NCBI RefSeq assembly: GCF_000739655.1
Contig: NZ_BATR01000114.1
Location: 62,001-126,000, forward strand
Source of the DNA: Verrucomicrobium sp. BvORR106
GTDB taxonomy: Bacteria; Verrucomicrobiota; Verrucomicrobiia; Verrucomicrobiales; Verrucomicrobiaceae
DNA: 64,000 bases
Direction: 5' to 3'
Part shown: positions 29,872 through 39,368 of the stretch, in pieces
Layout: each line of letters opens with the position of its first letter
Position numbering within the stretch: the stretch's first letter is position 1
Position numbers and translations under genes: made by a program
The notes under the pieces: generated by a model
Databases searched by the model: none
What the model saw: only the letters and a program-made list of their open reading frames with translations
What the model was told of the DNA's origin: nothing

Positions 29872-31371
29872 TCAATTTCTCCGTGACATCTGGTTCACCG
29901 TCATCTCCCGTGCCTCGATGAGCCGGGTGATGAAGATCCGGAAGCGTTCATTCCAGATGTCCCCGTGGCCATCGATGACCGCCTTGTCCGCCTGGGCAAC
30001 CATGAAGGGGCCAATACTGCTGGCGTCATCCACCACACCTTGGGACTGGAAAGGGGACATAAAGGATCGCCCATGCTCATTCGCGGAGAGCGGCTTCATT
30101 GCGCCCAGGCCGGATTTCCCTTCTGCCAGGGGAATGGCCCGGAGCATGGCAGGGCAGTTGGAATTATCACTCTTCACCAAGTCATGCGTCGCAAAGGGGC
30201 GATAGGCTCCCAATGCCGTGCGCAGACGTCCTCGCTGCTCGATCCATGGCGTCTTCTGCGTGGAGGTGGTGAGATTGCCAAGGGTCTGGCCAATCGGGAA
30301 CAGCGTCTTGTTGGGGACATCTGTGTTCGATCCGACGACGATCATCCGTGGCAGGTAGATGTAGGGGACTCGTTGGGATTCGGCCAGACTCGCCAGACGC
30401 TGGTCTCGACTGTAGCGGGCGATGGTGACGTAGCGCAGGGCCTCAAATGCCGGGTTCACCAGCACCACCAGGTCCCAGTTCCGATGCACCCAGGGGCGTT
30501 TTTTGCGGCGTTCGTGATCGTACACCAACTCCATCAGATCATCCTCATAGGAGCGTGAGACCGAGGAGAACACTGCGGCGGCGCCGAAGCTGTGCCCGAC
30601 GATGATGGCCCGGGAGTTCTTGTCGGCGTCACTGCGGGGTTCCACTTCCTCGAACCGCCGGCGGATCAGGGAGATGCGTTTCAGGCTTTCCGCCATGGCG
30701 CGGTAGCCAATCTCCTCGGCCGTGCCCTTGCGATTCCAGAAGCTGAAGTAGTGGGGAACATTGGCGATGAAGCTGGCACCTTTGACGTTCTCGATCCCCA
30801 GGGTGGTGGCGTTCGGGATCACGCGTCCCCGCCAGCTCAGGTAGATGGCGATGACGGGGCGTTTGAGGGCTCCTGGCTTGGTGTTCTCATCCTTCCAGAC
30901 TTCATAAGCTGCATGCCGGAAGTTCTTCAGGTTGTCATTCTTCTCTTGGGCGTTGTTGTTCCAGCCGTGGGCAAAGGCCAGGATGATCACGCCATTGCGG
31001 TAGCGGGCGCGGTTCTTCGCGAGATCGGCCTCCAGGGTCTCTTCCATGAACTCAATCTGGTTGCGACCTCGTCCGGGCCGGATGCCGGAGACGGACTCGA
31101 CGTTGTCTGGTGTGGTCTCCCAATAGCTGCCCTGATCATCACATTCGATGTGGGCGAGCTTGAAGGTGTCGCCGTACACTTCGAAGACGCGGTGCTCGCG
31201 GCTCTTGGAAGAAACACTGGCCGGGTCCACAACGGGGTGGGGGCTCGCCAACGATTTTGGCGGCTGTCGCAGCTGCTCGGTGGAGTAGTCTGAGCGATAC
31301 TGCTTGTGGGCAACACAGCTCGTGGCCGCGAGAAGCAGCGTTCCCCAAGCAAAACACAGTCCCATTTTCAT
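29872..31371 (-). CDS. alpha/beta-hydrolase lipoprotein
   Basis: 499 residues starting with a lipoprotein signal (GTLLLAATSC, Cys19). A strand-turn AFAHGWNNNA (about residue 134) gives the oxyanion region, and VGHSFGAAAV (about 258-267) the GxSxG nucleophile elbow of alpha/beta hydrolases; a HDLV near residue 395 is a candidate for the catalytic His region. Substrate unknown; esterase or lipase activity is possible. The gene is followed downstream by the DUF4384 lipoprotein gene. Its upstream side is the repeat region at 31.4-31.9 kb. No Shine-Dalgarno precedes the ATG. Confidence 0.75.
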   Translation of the reverse strand: MKMGLCFAWGTLLLAATSCVAHKQYRSDYSTEQLRQPPKSLASPHPVVDPASVSSKSREHRVFEVYGDTFKLAHIECDDQGSYWETTPDNVESVSGIRPGRGRNQIEFMEETLEADLAKNRARYRNGVIILAFAHGWNNNAQEKNDNLKNFRHAAYEVWKDENTKPGALKRPVIAIYLSWRGRVIPNATTLGIENVKGASFIANVPHYFSFWNRKGTAEEIGYRAMAESLKRISLIRRRFEEVEPRSDADKNSRAIIVGHSFGAAAVFSSVSRSYEDDLMELVYDHERRKKRPWVHRNWDLVVLVNPAFEALRYVTIARYSRDQRLASLAESQRVPYIYLPRMIVVGSNTDVPNKTLFPIGQTLGNLTTSTQKTPWIEQRGRLRTALGAYRPFATHDLVKSDNSNCPAMLRAIPLAEGKSGLGAMKPLSANEHGRSFMSPFQSQGVVDDASSIGPFMVAQADKAVIDGHGDIWNERFRIFITRLIEAREMTVNQMSRRN

Positions 31372-31488
31372 TAGGACAGGTTATTGCTCGATATGGGTAT
31401 GTAAAGAAAAAACCTGCCAGGGAACCTTGGGTGCGGAAGGCAGTCAGACCGCCGCAACTCCTTCGGAGTAGCAACCGTCTGTCGCCTG

Positions 31489-31863
31489 TTCCCAACGTAG
31501 ACTCGCTGGAAGCGCGCCAACCTTGGGCTTGTCGCCGCATCCTCTTCGAGGAAGAACTTCGACTGAGCGCGTGGAAGACGTCGGATCCTTGGTGGTTACC
31601 CCAAACGCGCACGGTTTGTCGGTTCTGCCAAGGTACCTTGGGGGCGGATATGGAGGTGTTGCTGGCGGTGGGGAGGAAGCGGATGCTGTCGGCCTTCCCA
31701 CCTGATCGTCTCCTGCGGCGTTTCCCAAGGTTGACTCGCTTAGGGCTCGTCCAACCTTGGGCTGTGCTACAGATCCCATACTGGGATCAACTTCGGTCTG
31801 TGTCGGGCATTTCCAGATGGTTCCTGGCGGCCACCTGGAATACGCGCGGTTGGTCGATTCCCC
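31489..31863. repeat. pair of diverged direct repeats of about 140 bases in a 492-base gene-free gap
   Basis: Between 31372 and 31863 no gene is credible. Two related copies occur, about 31489-31625 and 31722-31863, offset by 233 bases. Shared blocks in order: TTCCCAAsGTwGACTCGCT, CCAACCTTGGGCT, a small palindrome (cctcttcgagg in the first, gatcccatactgggatc in the second), AACTTCG, then a cgcgc-ggtt-gtcg block. Copy two runs up to the histidine kinase stop codon at 31864. Both look like members of a dispersed intergenic repeat family. Confidence 0.7.
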
Positions 31864-33255
31864 TCAGGCCGTTCGCGACCACGGCACCCGGATGGTCAAG
31901 ATTCCGCCAGGCTGCAAATCTACTGTTGCCTCCGTGCCCAGCAAGCGGGCATAGATGGCCACGAGGGAGAGCCCGAGTCCCGAGTGGCTGATGATTTCCT
32001 CGCCCTCGGCGTGCCGGGGTGTCTTCTTCCAGAATCGTTCCATCATGTGAGGCAGATCAGCAATGGTGAGTCCAGGTGCGGGATTGGAAACAGCCAGCTG
32101 ATTAGGGGTGGACTCGATGGTGATGGTGGCACCCCCAGGGGCGTGGGAGACAGCGTTCTCCAGCAGGTTGTTGGCGATCGCATCCCAGATCACAGGATCC
32201 GACTGCAGAGCTCCCGCCCCCGATTTTAAGACGAGGGTGAGCTCGCGTGCTTCAGCCGCAGCGCGAAAGCGTTCCACCGCTTCCTCACCGAGCGCGGTGG
32301 GATCTACCGTTTCCAGATGCACCGGCTGCCGACCCGCCTCAGCCCGGGACAGGAGGGTGAGTTTTTGCAGCAACTGCTCGAGGCTCCGCAGCACTTTCTG
32401 GGCCTCGTCAAACTGTTCGGGCGTCCGCTCCTCCGGCCAGCTGGCCAGGAGTTCAAGGATGGCCCGCAGTTCTGCGAGAGGGGTGCGCAACTCATGGGCC
32501 GCATGGCTGCTGAAACGGCGCTCGCGTTCAATCGCCTCGCGAGCACGGACGAGCAGATCATTCACCCTCCGGCCCACGGGAGCCAGCTCAGCCGGCAGAG
32601 TGGTGGCATCCAGAGTGCGGGCCGGGTCATCGACCGGTATTTCCTGAACCTCCCTGGCAAGATCTGAAACGGGCCGCAGACTTCTCCGCACCACGCTGCG
32701 CAGCACCATCAGCCCCACGAGCATTCCCGCGGCGGCAGTGCCTGCTACGACCAGCGCGAGAGTGTGCAAAGTCTCGCCCAGGGCGGTGCTGTCACTGGCC
32801 ACTCCCAGTTCTACCAGACTGGCCCCGTCGGGCTGATCTCGGGACTTTACGGGGACGGCAAGCCAGAGGGCCCGACCGGGGCGTCCATCGGGGAGAGTGA
32901 GGTATCCATTCAGTGGTTTGCGCGTGAGGGGCCCGGGCAGCGAAGGCAGGCGGTCCCGACGCAGGGAAGGGGAGCGCGCCAGCAGATTGCCGGCAGGAGT
33001 GCGAAATTCGAAGTAGTCACCGCCGGCAGCGGAGCCAAAGCCAGCGAACTCCTGTACTTCCAGGTCGATCTCCAGCCTGCCACGCTCCATCTCAGACGTC
33101 GTGACCAGCGCATCCGCCTTGGCGGCAAGGACAGCATCAAAGTTGCGCAAGAGCAGCCGCTCGGCGGTGAAGTAGATGAGACACCCTCCCGCTGGCAGGA
33201 GGACGGCGGCCGCAACGCAGAGAGCCAGCGTGAGGCGCGTGAGAAGCGAGGTCAT
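31864..33255 (-). CDS. two-component sensor histidine kinase
   Basis: 463 residues of the QseC/PmrB type. Transmembrane helix at about 5-27, a periplasmic sensor of about 130 residues, a second helix at about 165-188, a HAMP-like linker, then the H-box HAAHELRTPL with phospho-acceptor His254, a hydrophobic dimerisation helix, N-box NNLLENAVSHAP and a C-terminal ATP lid with GLGLSLV. Where most kinases have DxGxG the sequence reads NPAPGL. The start codon overlaps the response regulator stop by ATGA, so the two are translationally coupled. The signal is unknown; a PepSY-like exported protein is encoded first in the operon. Confidence 0.9.
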   Translation of the reverse strand: MTSLLTRLTLALCVAAAVLLPAGGCLIYFTAERLLLRNFDAVLAAKADALVTTSEMERGRLEIDLEVQEFAGFGSAAGGDYFEFRTPAGNLLARSPSLRRDRLPSLPGPLTRKPLNGYLTLPDGRPGRALWLAVPVKSRDQPDGASLVELGVASDSTALGETLHTLALVVAGTAAAGMLVGLMVLRSVVRRSLRPVSDLAREVQEIPVDDPARTLDATTLPAELAPVGRRVNDLLVRAREAIERERRFSSHAAHELRTPLAELRAILELLASWPEERTPEQFDEAQKVLRSLEQLLQKLTLLSRAEAGRQPVHLETVDPTALGEEAVERFRAAAEARELTLVLKSGAGALQSDPVIWDAIANNLLENAVSHAPGGATITIESTPNQLAVSNPAPGLTIADLPHMMERFWKKTPRHAEGEEIISHSGLGLSLVAIYARLLGTEATVDLQPGGILTIRVPWSRTA

Positions 33256-33947
33256 GATGACGAGGACGGAGAGGAGGCATCAGGATCCAGCACGTAGCCG
33301 AGACCCCTGCGGGTGTGGATGAGAGCGGGTGTTCCGGGCGGAGAGAGCTTCTTCCGTAGGGAATACACGGCTGCATCCACTGCGTTGCTCAGAGGGCTGT
33401 CCGTTTCACTGTAGAGGCGGGCTTCGATCTGTTCACGACTGAAGATCTGTCCCGGATGTCGGGCGAGGCATTCCAGAAGAGCGAACTCACGCGCGGTTAG
33501 TGTGATCGGATTGCCCAAGCGGCTCACGGAGCGGGCGGCGAAGTCGATTTCCAACGGACCGACCTGGAGCCGGGAGTCAGGCTTGCCATGACGACGTCTC
33601 ACGAGGGCTTCAAGGCGCGCTGCCAGCTCGACGATGGCGAAGGGTTTGATGAGATAATCATCCGCTCCCGTGACCAGACCTCGCACCCGGTCCTCCACGC
33701 TGTCCAGCGCGGTCAGCAAGAGCACGGGTGTCTCCACCTGCTGACGGCGCCATGTGGCCAGGAGTTCCAGGCCGGACTGACCGGGCAGCATGATGTCCAG
33801 GATCACGGCATCATACGCTGCCAGTTCTGCCAGTTGAGCACCTTCCTCCGCGGAGGAGGCTTCATCAACAGCATGGCCCAGGCGGGTGAGCGCCCGGGCC
33901 ACGGTCTTGCGCAATCGGATGGCGTCTTCAATGAAGAGCAGTCGCAT
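33252..33947 (-). CDS. OmpR/PhoB-type response regulator
   Basis: 231 residues. The receiver domain has acidic pocket residues in FIED (about 5-8), phospho-acceptor Asp51 (DAVILDIMLPGQSG), Thr in LLLTALD and Lys in LIKPF. The C-terminal half is an OmpR-type winged helix with LTAREFALLECLARHPGQI and HTRRGLGYVL. It works with the kinase whose start overlaps its stop. The frame opens further upstream at 34058 but that part has no receiver-like sequence; ATG 33947 starts directly with MRLLFIED. Confidence 0.93.
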   Translation of the reverse strand: MRLLFIEDAIRLRKTVARALTRLGHAVDEASSAEEGAQLAELAAYDAVILDIMLPGQSGLELLATWRRQQVETPVLLLTALDSVEDRVRGLVTGADDYLIKPFAIVELAARLEALVRRRHGKPDSRLQVGPLEIDFAARSVSRLGNPITLTAREFALLECLARHPGQIFSREQIEARLYSETDSPLSNAVDAAVYSLRKKLSPPGTPALIHTRRGLGYVLDPDASSPSSSS

Positions 33948-33966
33948 CGGGCAAGTAAGGTGAGGA

Positions 33967-34455
33967 TCAGTCCGCTTTCTGGGTGATGATGCTGCCGTCC
34001 GCGTTGAAGACAGCCTTGATGTCGCCGCCGTCCTTGTCCTGGCGGTCAATTTCCACACGGTACGTCACCTTGTCGCCTGCGGTTTCTTTTTCCACGTCAT
34101 CGACCCGGCCGGTGGTGCTGGCCAGTTTTTTGGCGGCGTCCTGTACGGCGGCGGGAGCGTCGCTCAGGGCGATGTCATCACGCACCTTGATCACGGTGCC
34201 GCTCGCGTTCAGGTAGAGTTTGCGCTCGCGCTGGGCAGTGGGGAGTTTCACCTCGGCCACATACAGGCTCTGACCCTGAATGCTGACGAGATCCACCTCA
34301 TCCAACGTGCCACCGGCAAGGTTCTGATTGATCGCCTGCTGCACGGAAGCTGGGCACTCAGCCAGCGTGATGTCCTTGGCGGAGAGGGCTGGGGCAAAGG
34401 TCAGGGCGGCGAGGAGAGCGGCGGCAGGAACGAAGAGGAAGGTTTTGGTTTTCAT
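33967..34455 (-). CDS. exported PepSY-like protein
   Basis: 162 residues with a signal peptide (VPAAALLAALTFAPALSA). Two related units of about 65 residues follow. Each starts with a helix of the type CPASVQQAINQNL / APAAVQDAAKKLA, followed by strands ending in charged turns (VYVAEVKLP-like; VTYRVEIDRQDKDGG), and an FNADGSII end. This is the pattern of PepSY and PepSY-like domains. It ends 19 bases before the response regulator gene and is the first gene of the operon, so it may be a target or modulator of the sensor kinase (inference). Confidence 0.8.
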   Translation of the reverse strand: MKTKTFLFVPAAALLAALTFAPALSAKDITLAECPASVQQAINQNLAGGTLDEVDLVSIQGQSLYVAEVKLPTAQRERKLYLNASGTVIKVRDDIALSDAPAAVQDAAKKLASTTGRVDDVEKETAGDKVTYRVEIDRQDKDGGDIKAVFNADGSIITQKAD

Positions 34456-34568
34456 AGTCGGATGTTTTTATGGGTTTGCTTTGGGGGTGGCCCCATCAGT
34501 GGTGACCACGCGACATCCTGCCATGCGAACATGACGCGAAGATGATGACACAGAGATTTTCGAATCTC

Positions 34569-35279
34569 TCAATGGGCCTGCGTGGCGCGGTCCGGCACAA
34601 TTTCAGAAAGAGGACAGAGCTGCCGGCCTTGGGCGTCGAAGTTCTCTGGGGCCAGCCACTTGTCGAAGCGTGCCCGCAGGTGTGGCCACTCTCCATCGAT
34701 CACGGAGAACCATGCGGTATCGCGATTGCGCCCCTTCACGACAACAGCCTGCCGGAAGATGCCCTCAAACTGGAAACCCAGACGTAACGCTGCGCGGCGG
34801 GAGGGAGCATTGAGCGAGTCGCACTTCCACTCGTACCGCCGGTACCCGAGCTCGAAGGCGTGGCGCATCATGAGGTACATGGCCTCCGTGGCCGCGGTGG
34901 TGCCCTGGAGGGCGGGGCTGAAGTAGAGATGCCCCACCTCGATCACCCCGTTCGTGGGATCGATCCTCAGAAAGCTCGCTACACCCACAGCACGGCCGGT
35001 ATCGGCCTCCAGAATGGCGAAGAAAAGGGGATCCGTGCTTGCGGCGCGATCGGCGATCCAGGTGGTGTATTCCGCCTGGGTGTTGAAGGGCCCGTAGTGC
35101 AGGTAGGTCCAGGAGTGTCCGTCGGTGTCTGCTGCAGCCGCCTCGTACAGCTCTGCTGCATGGGCTTCGGTGAGCGGCTCCAGCCGACAATGCCGGCCCT
35201 GCATGGGAGAGCGTGCGGGGCGTGGAGGAGGGCACCAGTCTGGGAGTGGGGTGCCGGTGGGAGGAGCGGGGGTGATCAT
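34569..35279 (-). CDS. GNAT family acetyltransferase, RimJ/RimL-like
   Basis: 236 residues. Motifs: GRHCRLEPLTEAHAAELYEA at the start of the fold, then AVGVASFLRIDPTNGVIEVGHLYFSP, the acetyl-CoA loop around LQGTTAATEAMYLMMRHAFE, and NAPSRRAALRLGFQFEG, all as in Acetyltransf_3 (RimJ/RimL/MarR-type N-acetyltransferases). Substrate unknown. The gene is divergent from sulfatase 1 across a 90-base gap and transcribed toward the PepSY/two-component operon. Confidence 0.88.
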   Translation of the reverse strand: MITPAPPTGTPLPDWCPPPRPARSPMQGRHCRLEPLTEAHAAELYEAAAADTDGHSWTYLHYGPFNTQAEYTTWIADRAASTDPLFFAILEADTGRAVGVASFLRIDPTNGVIEVGHLYFSPALQGTTAATEAMYLMMRHAFELGYRRYEWKCDSLNAPSRRAALRLGFQFEGIFRQAVVVKGRNRDTAWFSVIDGEWPHLRARFDKWLAPENFDAQGRQLCPLSEIVPDRATQAH

Positions 35280-35369
35280 GGGCAGGGGAATTAATTACCT
35301 GTTTTCCCGGCCTGGCAATCTCTTGAGAGACTGGGCGGTTCTGCGCGTTTCACCGCGCCTCTCTGACTT

Positions 35370-36845
35370 ATGAAAAAACTCCTCGTTCATGCAGCGGCGC
35401 TGGTGCTAGGCACGGTGGCCGCATCTTCGTCTGGCCTTCATGCTGAAACTACGGCCCGTCCCAACATCATCTTCATCCTCGCAGATGACCTGGGGTACAC
35501 CGACGTGGCCACCTTCGGCAGCAAGTACAATGAGACGCCCCACATCGACCAGATGGCGGCCCAAGGCGTGAAGTTCACGCAGGGATACTCCTGCGGGCCC
35601 AACTGCCAGCCCACCCGGGCCGCCCTGATGAGTGGGCAATACGGCCCCCGCACCGGCGTGTACACCGTGGGCGGCATCGACCGGTTCCCCTGGCAGACTC
35701 GCCCCTTGCGCCCGGTGGACAATGTGGTGAATCTCCCGCTGGAAAAGGTGACGTTGGCCCAGACGCTCAAGAATGCAGGCTATGCCACGGCGATGTTTGG
35801 CAAATGGCACCTGGGCAACGGGGAGGCCTATCATCCCTCCAAGCGCGGCTTCGACGAGGCGATCGTCTCCAACGGACGCCACATCAACTTCGACACCAAT
35901 CCGAAGGTGGACGTGCCCAAAGATGCCTACCTGGCGGACTTCCTCACGGATCGTGCGACAGATTTCATCCAGCGCAAGAAGGATGGGCCGTTCTTCCTCT
36001 ACCTGCCGCACTTTGGCGTGCACTCACCGTATGAGGCCAAGCCGGAGCTGATCGCCCGGTTCAAGGACAAACCGGCTGCTGGCGGCCACCACAGTCCCGT
36101 CTATGCTGCCATGCTGGCCAGTGTGGATGAGAGCGTGGGCCGCATCTTGAAGCTGCTGGATGACCTGAAGCTTGCGGAGAACACCCTGGTGGTCTTCTCC
36201 AGTGACAACGGCGGGGTGGGCGGCTACGAGCGGGAAGGGATCGATGGAAAAGGCATCACCGACAACGCCCCGCTCCGCGGTGGCAAGGGCATGCTCTATG
36301 AAGGGGGCGTGCGGGTGCCCTACGTGTTCCAGTGGAAGGGGCACATCAAGCCGGGGCAGGTCAACACCAGCGTGATCAATTCCGTGGATCTGTATCCAAC
36401 CCTCGTGGAGTTGGCTGGCGCGAAGGCTCCTGCCGTGGCCGATCAGCCGCTCGATGGGACCAGCTACGTGAGCGAGTTGCTTCATCCTGGTGAGAAGCCT
36501 TCCGGCCGGGACGCGATCTTCTGGCATTTTCCCGGTTACCTGGGGGCAGGCGGGGATACCTGGCGCACCACCCCCGGCGGTTCGATCCGTCAGGGCGACT
36601 GGAAACTGATCGAGTTCTTCGAAGACGGACGTCGCGAACTCTACAACCTGCAAGCGGACCCTGGTGAGAAGAACAATCTGGCCGCTCAAGAACCCGACCG
36701 CGTCAAGGCGCTGCATGAGCGGCTCGAAGTCTGGCGGAAGGAAGTGAAGGCGCCACTGCCTACGGCCAACAAGCCCCAGGACGCGAAGGCTGGCGGCAAA
36801 AAAGGTGGAAAAAAGAAGGCCAAAGGCGATGCCGACGCTGACTGA
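35370..36845 (+). CDS. secreted sulfatase (Cys-type)
   Basis: 491 residues. Signal peptide (LLVHAAALVLGTVAASSSGLHA), then PNIIFILADDLGYTD with metal-binding Asp39/Asp40 and the sulfatase signature CQPTRAALMSG, whose Cys79 would be converted to formylglycine. A second Asp-Asn pair for calcium lies in VVFSSDNGG (about 275). It hydrolyses sulfate esters, probably of carbohydrate or polysaccharide, in the periplasm or outside. The tail is Lys/Gly-rich (GGKKGGKKKAKG). No formylglycine-generating enzyme is in the window. Followed by a second sulfatase after 48 bases, probably one transcript. Confidence 0.93.
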   Translation: MKKLLVHAAALVLGTVAASSSGLHAETTARPNIIFILADDLGYTDVATFGSKYNETPHIDQMAAQGVKFTQGYSCGPNCQPTRAALMSGQYGPRTGVYTVGGIDRFPWQTRPLRPVDNVVNLPLEKVTLAQTLKNAGYATAMFGKWHLGNGEAYHPSKRGFDEAIVSNGRHINFDTNPKVDVPKDAYLADFLTDRATDFIQRKKDGPFFLYLPHFGVHSPYEAKPELIARFKDKPAAGGHHSPVYAAMLASVDESVGRILKLLDDLKLAENTLVVFSSDNGGVGGYEREGIDGKGITDNAPLRGGKGMLYEGGVRVPYVFQWKGHIKPGQVNTSVINSVDLYPTLVELAGAKAPAVADQPLDGTSYVSELLHPGEKPSGRDAIFWHFPGYLGAGGDTWRTTPGGSIRQGDWKLIEFFEDGRRELYNLQADPGEKNNLAAQEPDRVKALHERLEVWRKEVKAPLPTANKPQDAKAGGKKGGKKKAKGDADAD

Positions 36846-36893
36846 GCGACATTAGCCAGATAATATTCCTCACCCTCACCTCAAGTCTCCGCT

Positions 36894-38369
36894 ATGAAAC
36901 TACTCTTTGGATCGATCCGATATGCCGCCGCCCTGGCAGGTGCATGGTGCAGCATTCATGGGGCCACGGCCACCGCCGCTGCTCCTGGATCGCCCAATAT
37001 TGTCGTGATCTTCGCGGATGACTTGGGGTATGGTGACTTGAGCTGCTTTGGGGCCAAAGGGCAGACAACGCCGAACTTGGATCGCATGGCGGCTGAGGGC
37101 GTGAAGTTTGAACGCTTCTACGTCGCGCAGCCCGTTTGCTCTGCATCACGCATGGGGCTCATGACAGGATGTTACCCCAACCGTGTGGGGATCAAAGGGG
37201 CGCTGGGGCCGGGTGCCAAGGTAGGCATCAGCAAGGAGGAAATGACCCTGGCGGAAGTGGTCAAGCAGCAGGGCTACGCCACGGCCGCGTTCGGCAAGTG
37301 GCACCTGGGGGATTCTCCCCAGTTTCTGCCCGTTCATCATGGGTTCGATGAATATCTCGGCCTGCCGTACTCCAACGACATGTGGCCGTACCACCCGGAG
37401 TTGGTGAACCTGAACCCAGAGCAGCGCAAGAAGCGTCGCGACTTCCCTGTGCTGCCGCTGGTGGATGGGGACCGGATCGTCCTGCCGGAGGTGACTGCGG
37501 CGGAGCAGCCCCGACTGACGACTTGGTACACCCAGCGGGCGGTGAAGTTCATCACCACCAACAAGGACAAGCCGTTCTTCCTCTACCTGGCGCACAGCAT
37601 GCCGCACGTGCCGCTCTTTGTGAGCGACAAGTACAAGGGCAAGTCGGCAAATGGCGTTTATGGCGACGTGATCGAAGAGATCGACTGGTCGGTAGGCGAG
37701 GTGCTGAAGGCCCTGAAGGACAATGGGTTGGATGAAAACACCCTGGTGCTCTTCACTTCCGACAACGGTCCATGGCTCAGCTATGGTACGCATTCGGGCT
37801 CAGCCGGTCCTCTGAGAGAAGGCAAGGGCACCGTCTGGGAAGGTGGGGTGAGGGAGCCCTTCGTCGCACGCTGGCCGGGCAAGATCCCTGCTGGCAAGGT
37901 CGTGACGGAGCCCGCCATGACCATCGACATCCTCCCTACCGTCGCGGCTCTGACAGGGAGCAAGCTGCCTGAGCACAAGATCGACGGGCGTGACATCTGG
38001 CCGCTGCTCGCCGCCGCAGACGGGGCGAAGAATCCGCATGAAGCCTACTACTTCTATTACAACGACAACGAACTCCAGGCCGTGATGAAGGGGCGCTGGA
38101 AGCTCTACCTGCCGCACAGCTACCGCACGCTGAATGGTCGGCCCGGTGGCACGGAAGGAGTGCCGGCAAACTACGAACAGCGCAAGCTGGAGAAGGCTGA
38201 GCTGTATGATGTGGTGGCGGATATTGGCGAGCGAACCGATGTGGCGGCGACCCATCCTGAGGTGGTGGCGGAGCTGGAAAAGCTCGCGGAGGGCATGAGG
38301 GCGGATCTAGGGGACTCCCTCACGAAGCGGTCTCCCACCGGCAACCGGCCTGGGGGGAAGGTGGAGTGA
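36894..38369 (+). CDS. secreted sulfatase (Cys-type), second copy
   Basis: 491 residues, same length as its neighbour but clearly different in sequence. Signal peptide (about residues 5-30), [17 protein letters not shown] with the metal-binding Asp pair at about 42-43, signature [11 protein letters not shown] with Cys82 as formylglycine precursor, and [13 protein letters not shown] for the second Asp-Asn pair. This pattern is like arylsulfatase A-type enzymes. The pair suggests use of sulfated polysaccharide as nutrient, typical for Planctomycetota and Verrucomicrobiota. Confidence 0.93.
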   Translation: MKLLFGSIRYAAALAGAWCSIHGATATAAAPGSPNIVVIFADDLGYGDLSCFGAKGQTTPNLDRMAAEGVKFERFYVAQPVCSASRMGLMTGCYPNRVGIKGALGPGAKVGISKEEMTLAEVVKQQGYATAAFGKWHLGDSPQFLPVHHGFDEYLGLPYSNDMWPYHPELVNLNPEQRKKRRDFPVLPLVDGDRIVLPEVTAAEQPRLTTWYTQRAVKFITTNKDKPFFLYLAHSMPHVPLFVSDKYKGKSANGVYGDVIEEIDWSVGEVLKALKDNGLDENTLVLFTSDNGPWLSYGTHSGSAGPLREGKGTVWEGGVREPFVARWPGKIPAGKVVTEPAMTIDILPTVAALTGSKLPEHKIDGRDIWPLLAAADGAKNPHEAYYFYYNDNELQAVMKGRWKLYLPHSYRTLNGRPGGTEGVPANYEQRKLEKAELYDVVADIGERTDVAATHPEVVAELEKLAEGMRADLGDSLTKRSPTGNRPGGKVE

Positions 38370-38513
38370 CGGCGGTACTCTGACATAAATCTGTCAGAAC
38401 TGTCACAAACTGCCACGGATCAAAAAGCACAGGTAGGTACAATAGACGATGGCGTAAAGGCTGCTGCCCACCGCGCCATCCCTGTTGTGCTCCCAGTCCA
38501 ATCTGATCCCAAT

Positions 38514-39227
38514 ATGAAAATTCATCGTGCTCTTTTCGCCGCCGCCTTGCTTGGCAGTGGGGCGCTTGCAACGTCCGCGTTTACTGCTGATCAAGCGCCT
38601 GCCAAGACAGACGCTGCGGCTCACGCTCCAGATGAATCCCAGCCCACTCCTGAGCAGGCATTGCAGCGCCTGAAGGACGGCAACAATCACTTTGTGGCCA
38701 ACAAGCCGGAGCATCCCCACCTGACGCCAAAGTGGCGCACACAGTTGGCGACTGGGCAGCATCCCTTCGCCATTGTGTTGGGCTGCGCGGACTCCCGCAC
38801 CGCTCCTGAGGTGGTGTTCGATCAGGGGCTTGGGGATCTGTTCGTGGTCCGTGTTGCGGGCAATGTGCTGAACGACGAGCTTCTGGGCAGCATCGAGTAC
38901 GGTGTGGAGCACTTGGGCAGCCCGTTGATCGTAGTGCTTGGCCATGAGCGTTGCGGAGCCGTGAAGGCTGCGCGTGAGACGGTGGCCGCCAAGGGGGAAG
39001 CTCCGGGGCATGTGCAGTCTCTGGTGAAAGCGATTGAGCCAGCGGTCATCGCCACGGCCAACGCCGATGCGGAAACGACCGCGAAAGCCAATGTTCTGAA
39101 CGTCGTGAAGGCTCTGGAAAACTCCGGACCGATCTTGAAAGAGAAAGTCGCGGCAGGGAAGGTGAAGGTGGTGGGCGCTCACTACGACCTGGACACCGGT
39201 GCCGTGGAGTTCCTCTCCGCGAAGTAA
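38514..39227 (+). CDS. exported beta-class carbonic anhydrase
   Basis: 237 residues. A signal-peptide-like N-terminus (LFAAALLGSGALATSAFTA) is followed by a beta-carbonic anhydrase domain: CADSR (Cys91, Asp93, Arg95) and HERC (His144, Cys147) provide the zinc site and the Asp-Arg dyad, with VVRVAGNVLNDELLGSIEYG in between. The enzyme interconverts CO2 and bicarbonate, here probably in the periplasm. The start at 38514 was chosen because it opens the signal peptide; a GTG at 38487 is also in frame. A bidirectional terminator follows. Confidence 0.92.
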   Translation: MKIHRALFAAALLGSGALATSAFTADQAPAKTDAAAHAPDESQPTPEQALQRLKDGNNHFVANKPEHPHLTPKWRTQLATGQHPFAIVLGCADSRTAPEVVFDQGLGDLFVVRVAGNVLNDELLGSIEYGVEHLGSPLIVVLGHERCGAVKAARETVAAKGEAPGHVQSLVKAIEPAVIATANADAETTAKANVLNVVKALENSGPILKEKVAAGKVKVVGAHYDLDTGAVEFLSAK

Positions 39228-39283
39228 CCGCGCCTATCCGCGCTTACCATCTCGATCAATCGACCGAGTTGAATGCCGACACG

Positions 39284-39313
39284 AAAAAAGCGGAGCGTGA
39301 GCTCCGCTTTTTT
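39284..39313. terminator. bidirectional terminator
   Basis: The stem gcggagc-gtga-gctccgc is flanked by aaaaaa on one side and tttttt on the other, so it works in both directions. It lies between the converging carbonic anhydrase gene and the MarR gene. Confidence 0.92.
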
Positions 39314-39368
39314 TACAGGGTTGTGGTAAACAACCTTTGTTCGAGTCATGCACCAGCCAGCCAGAGGA

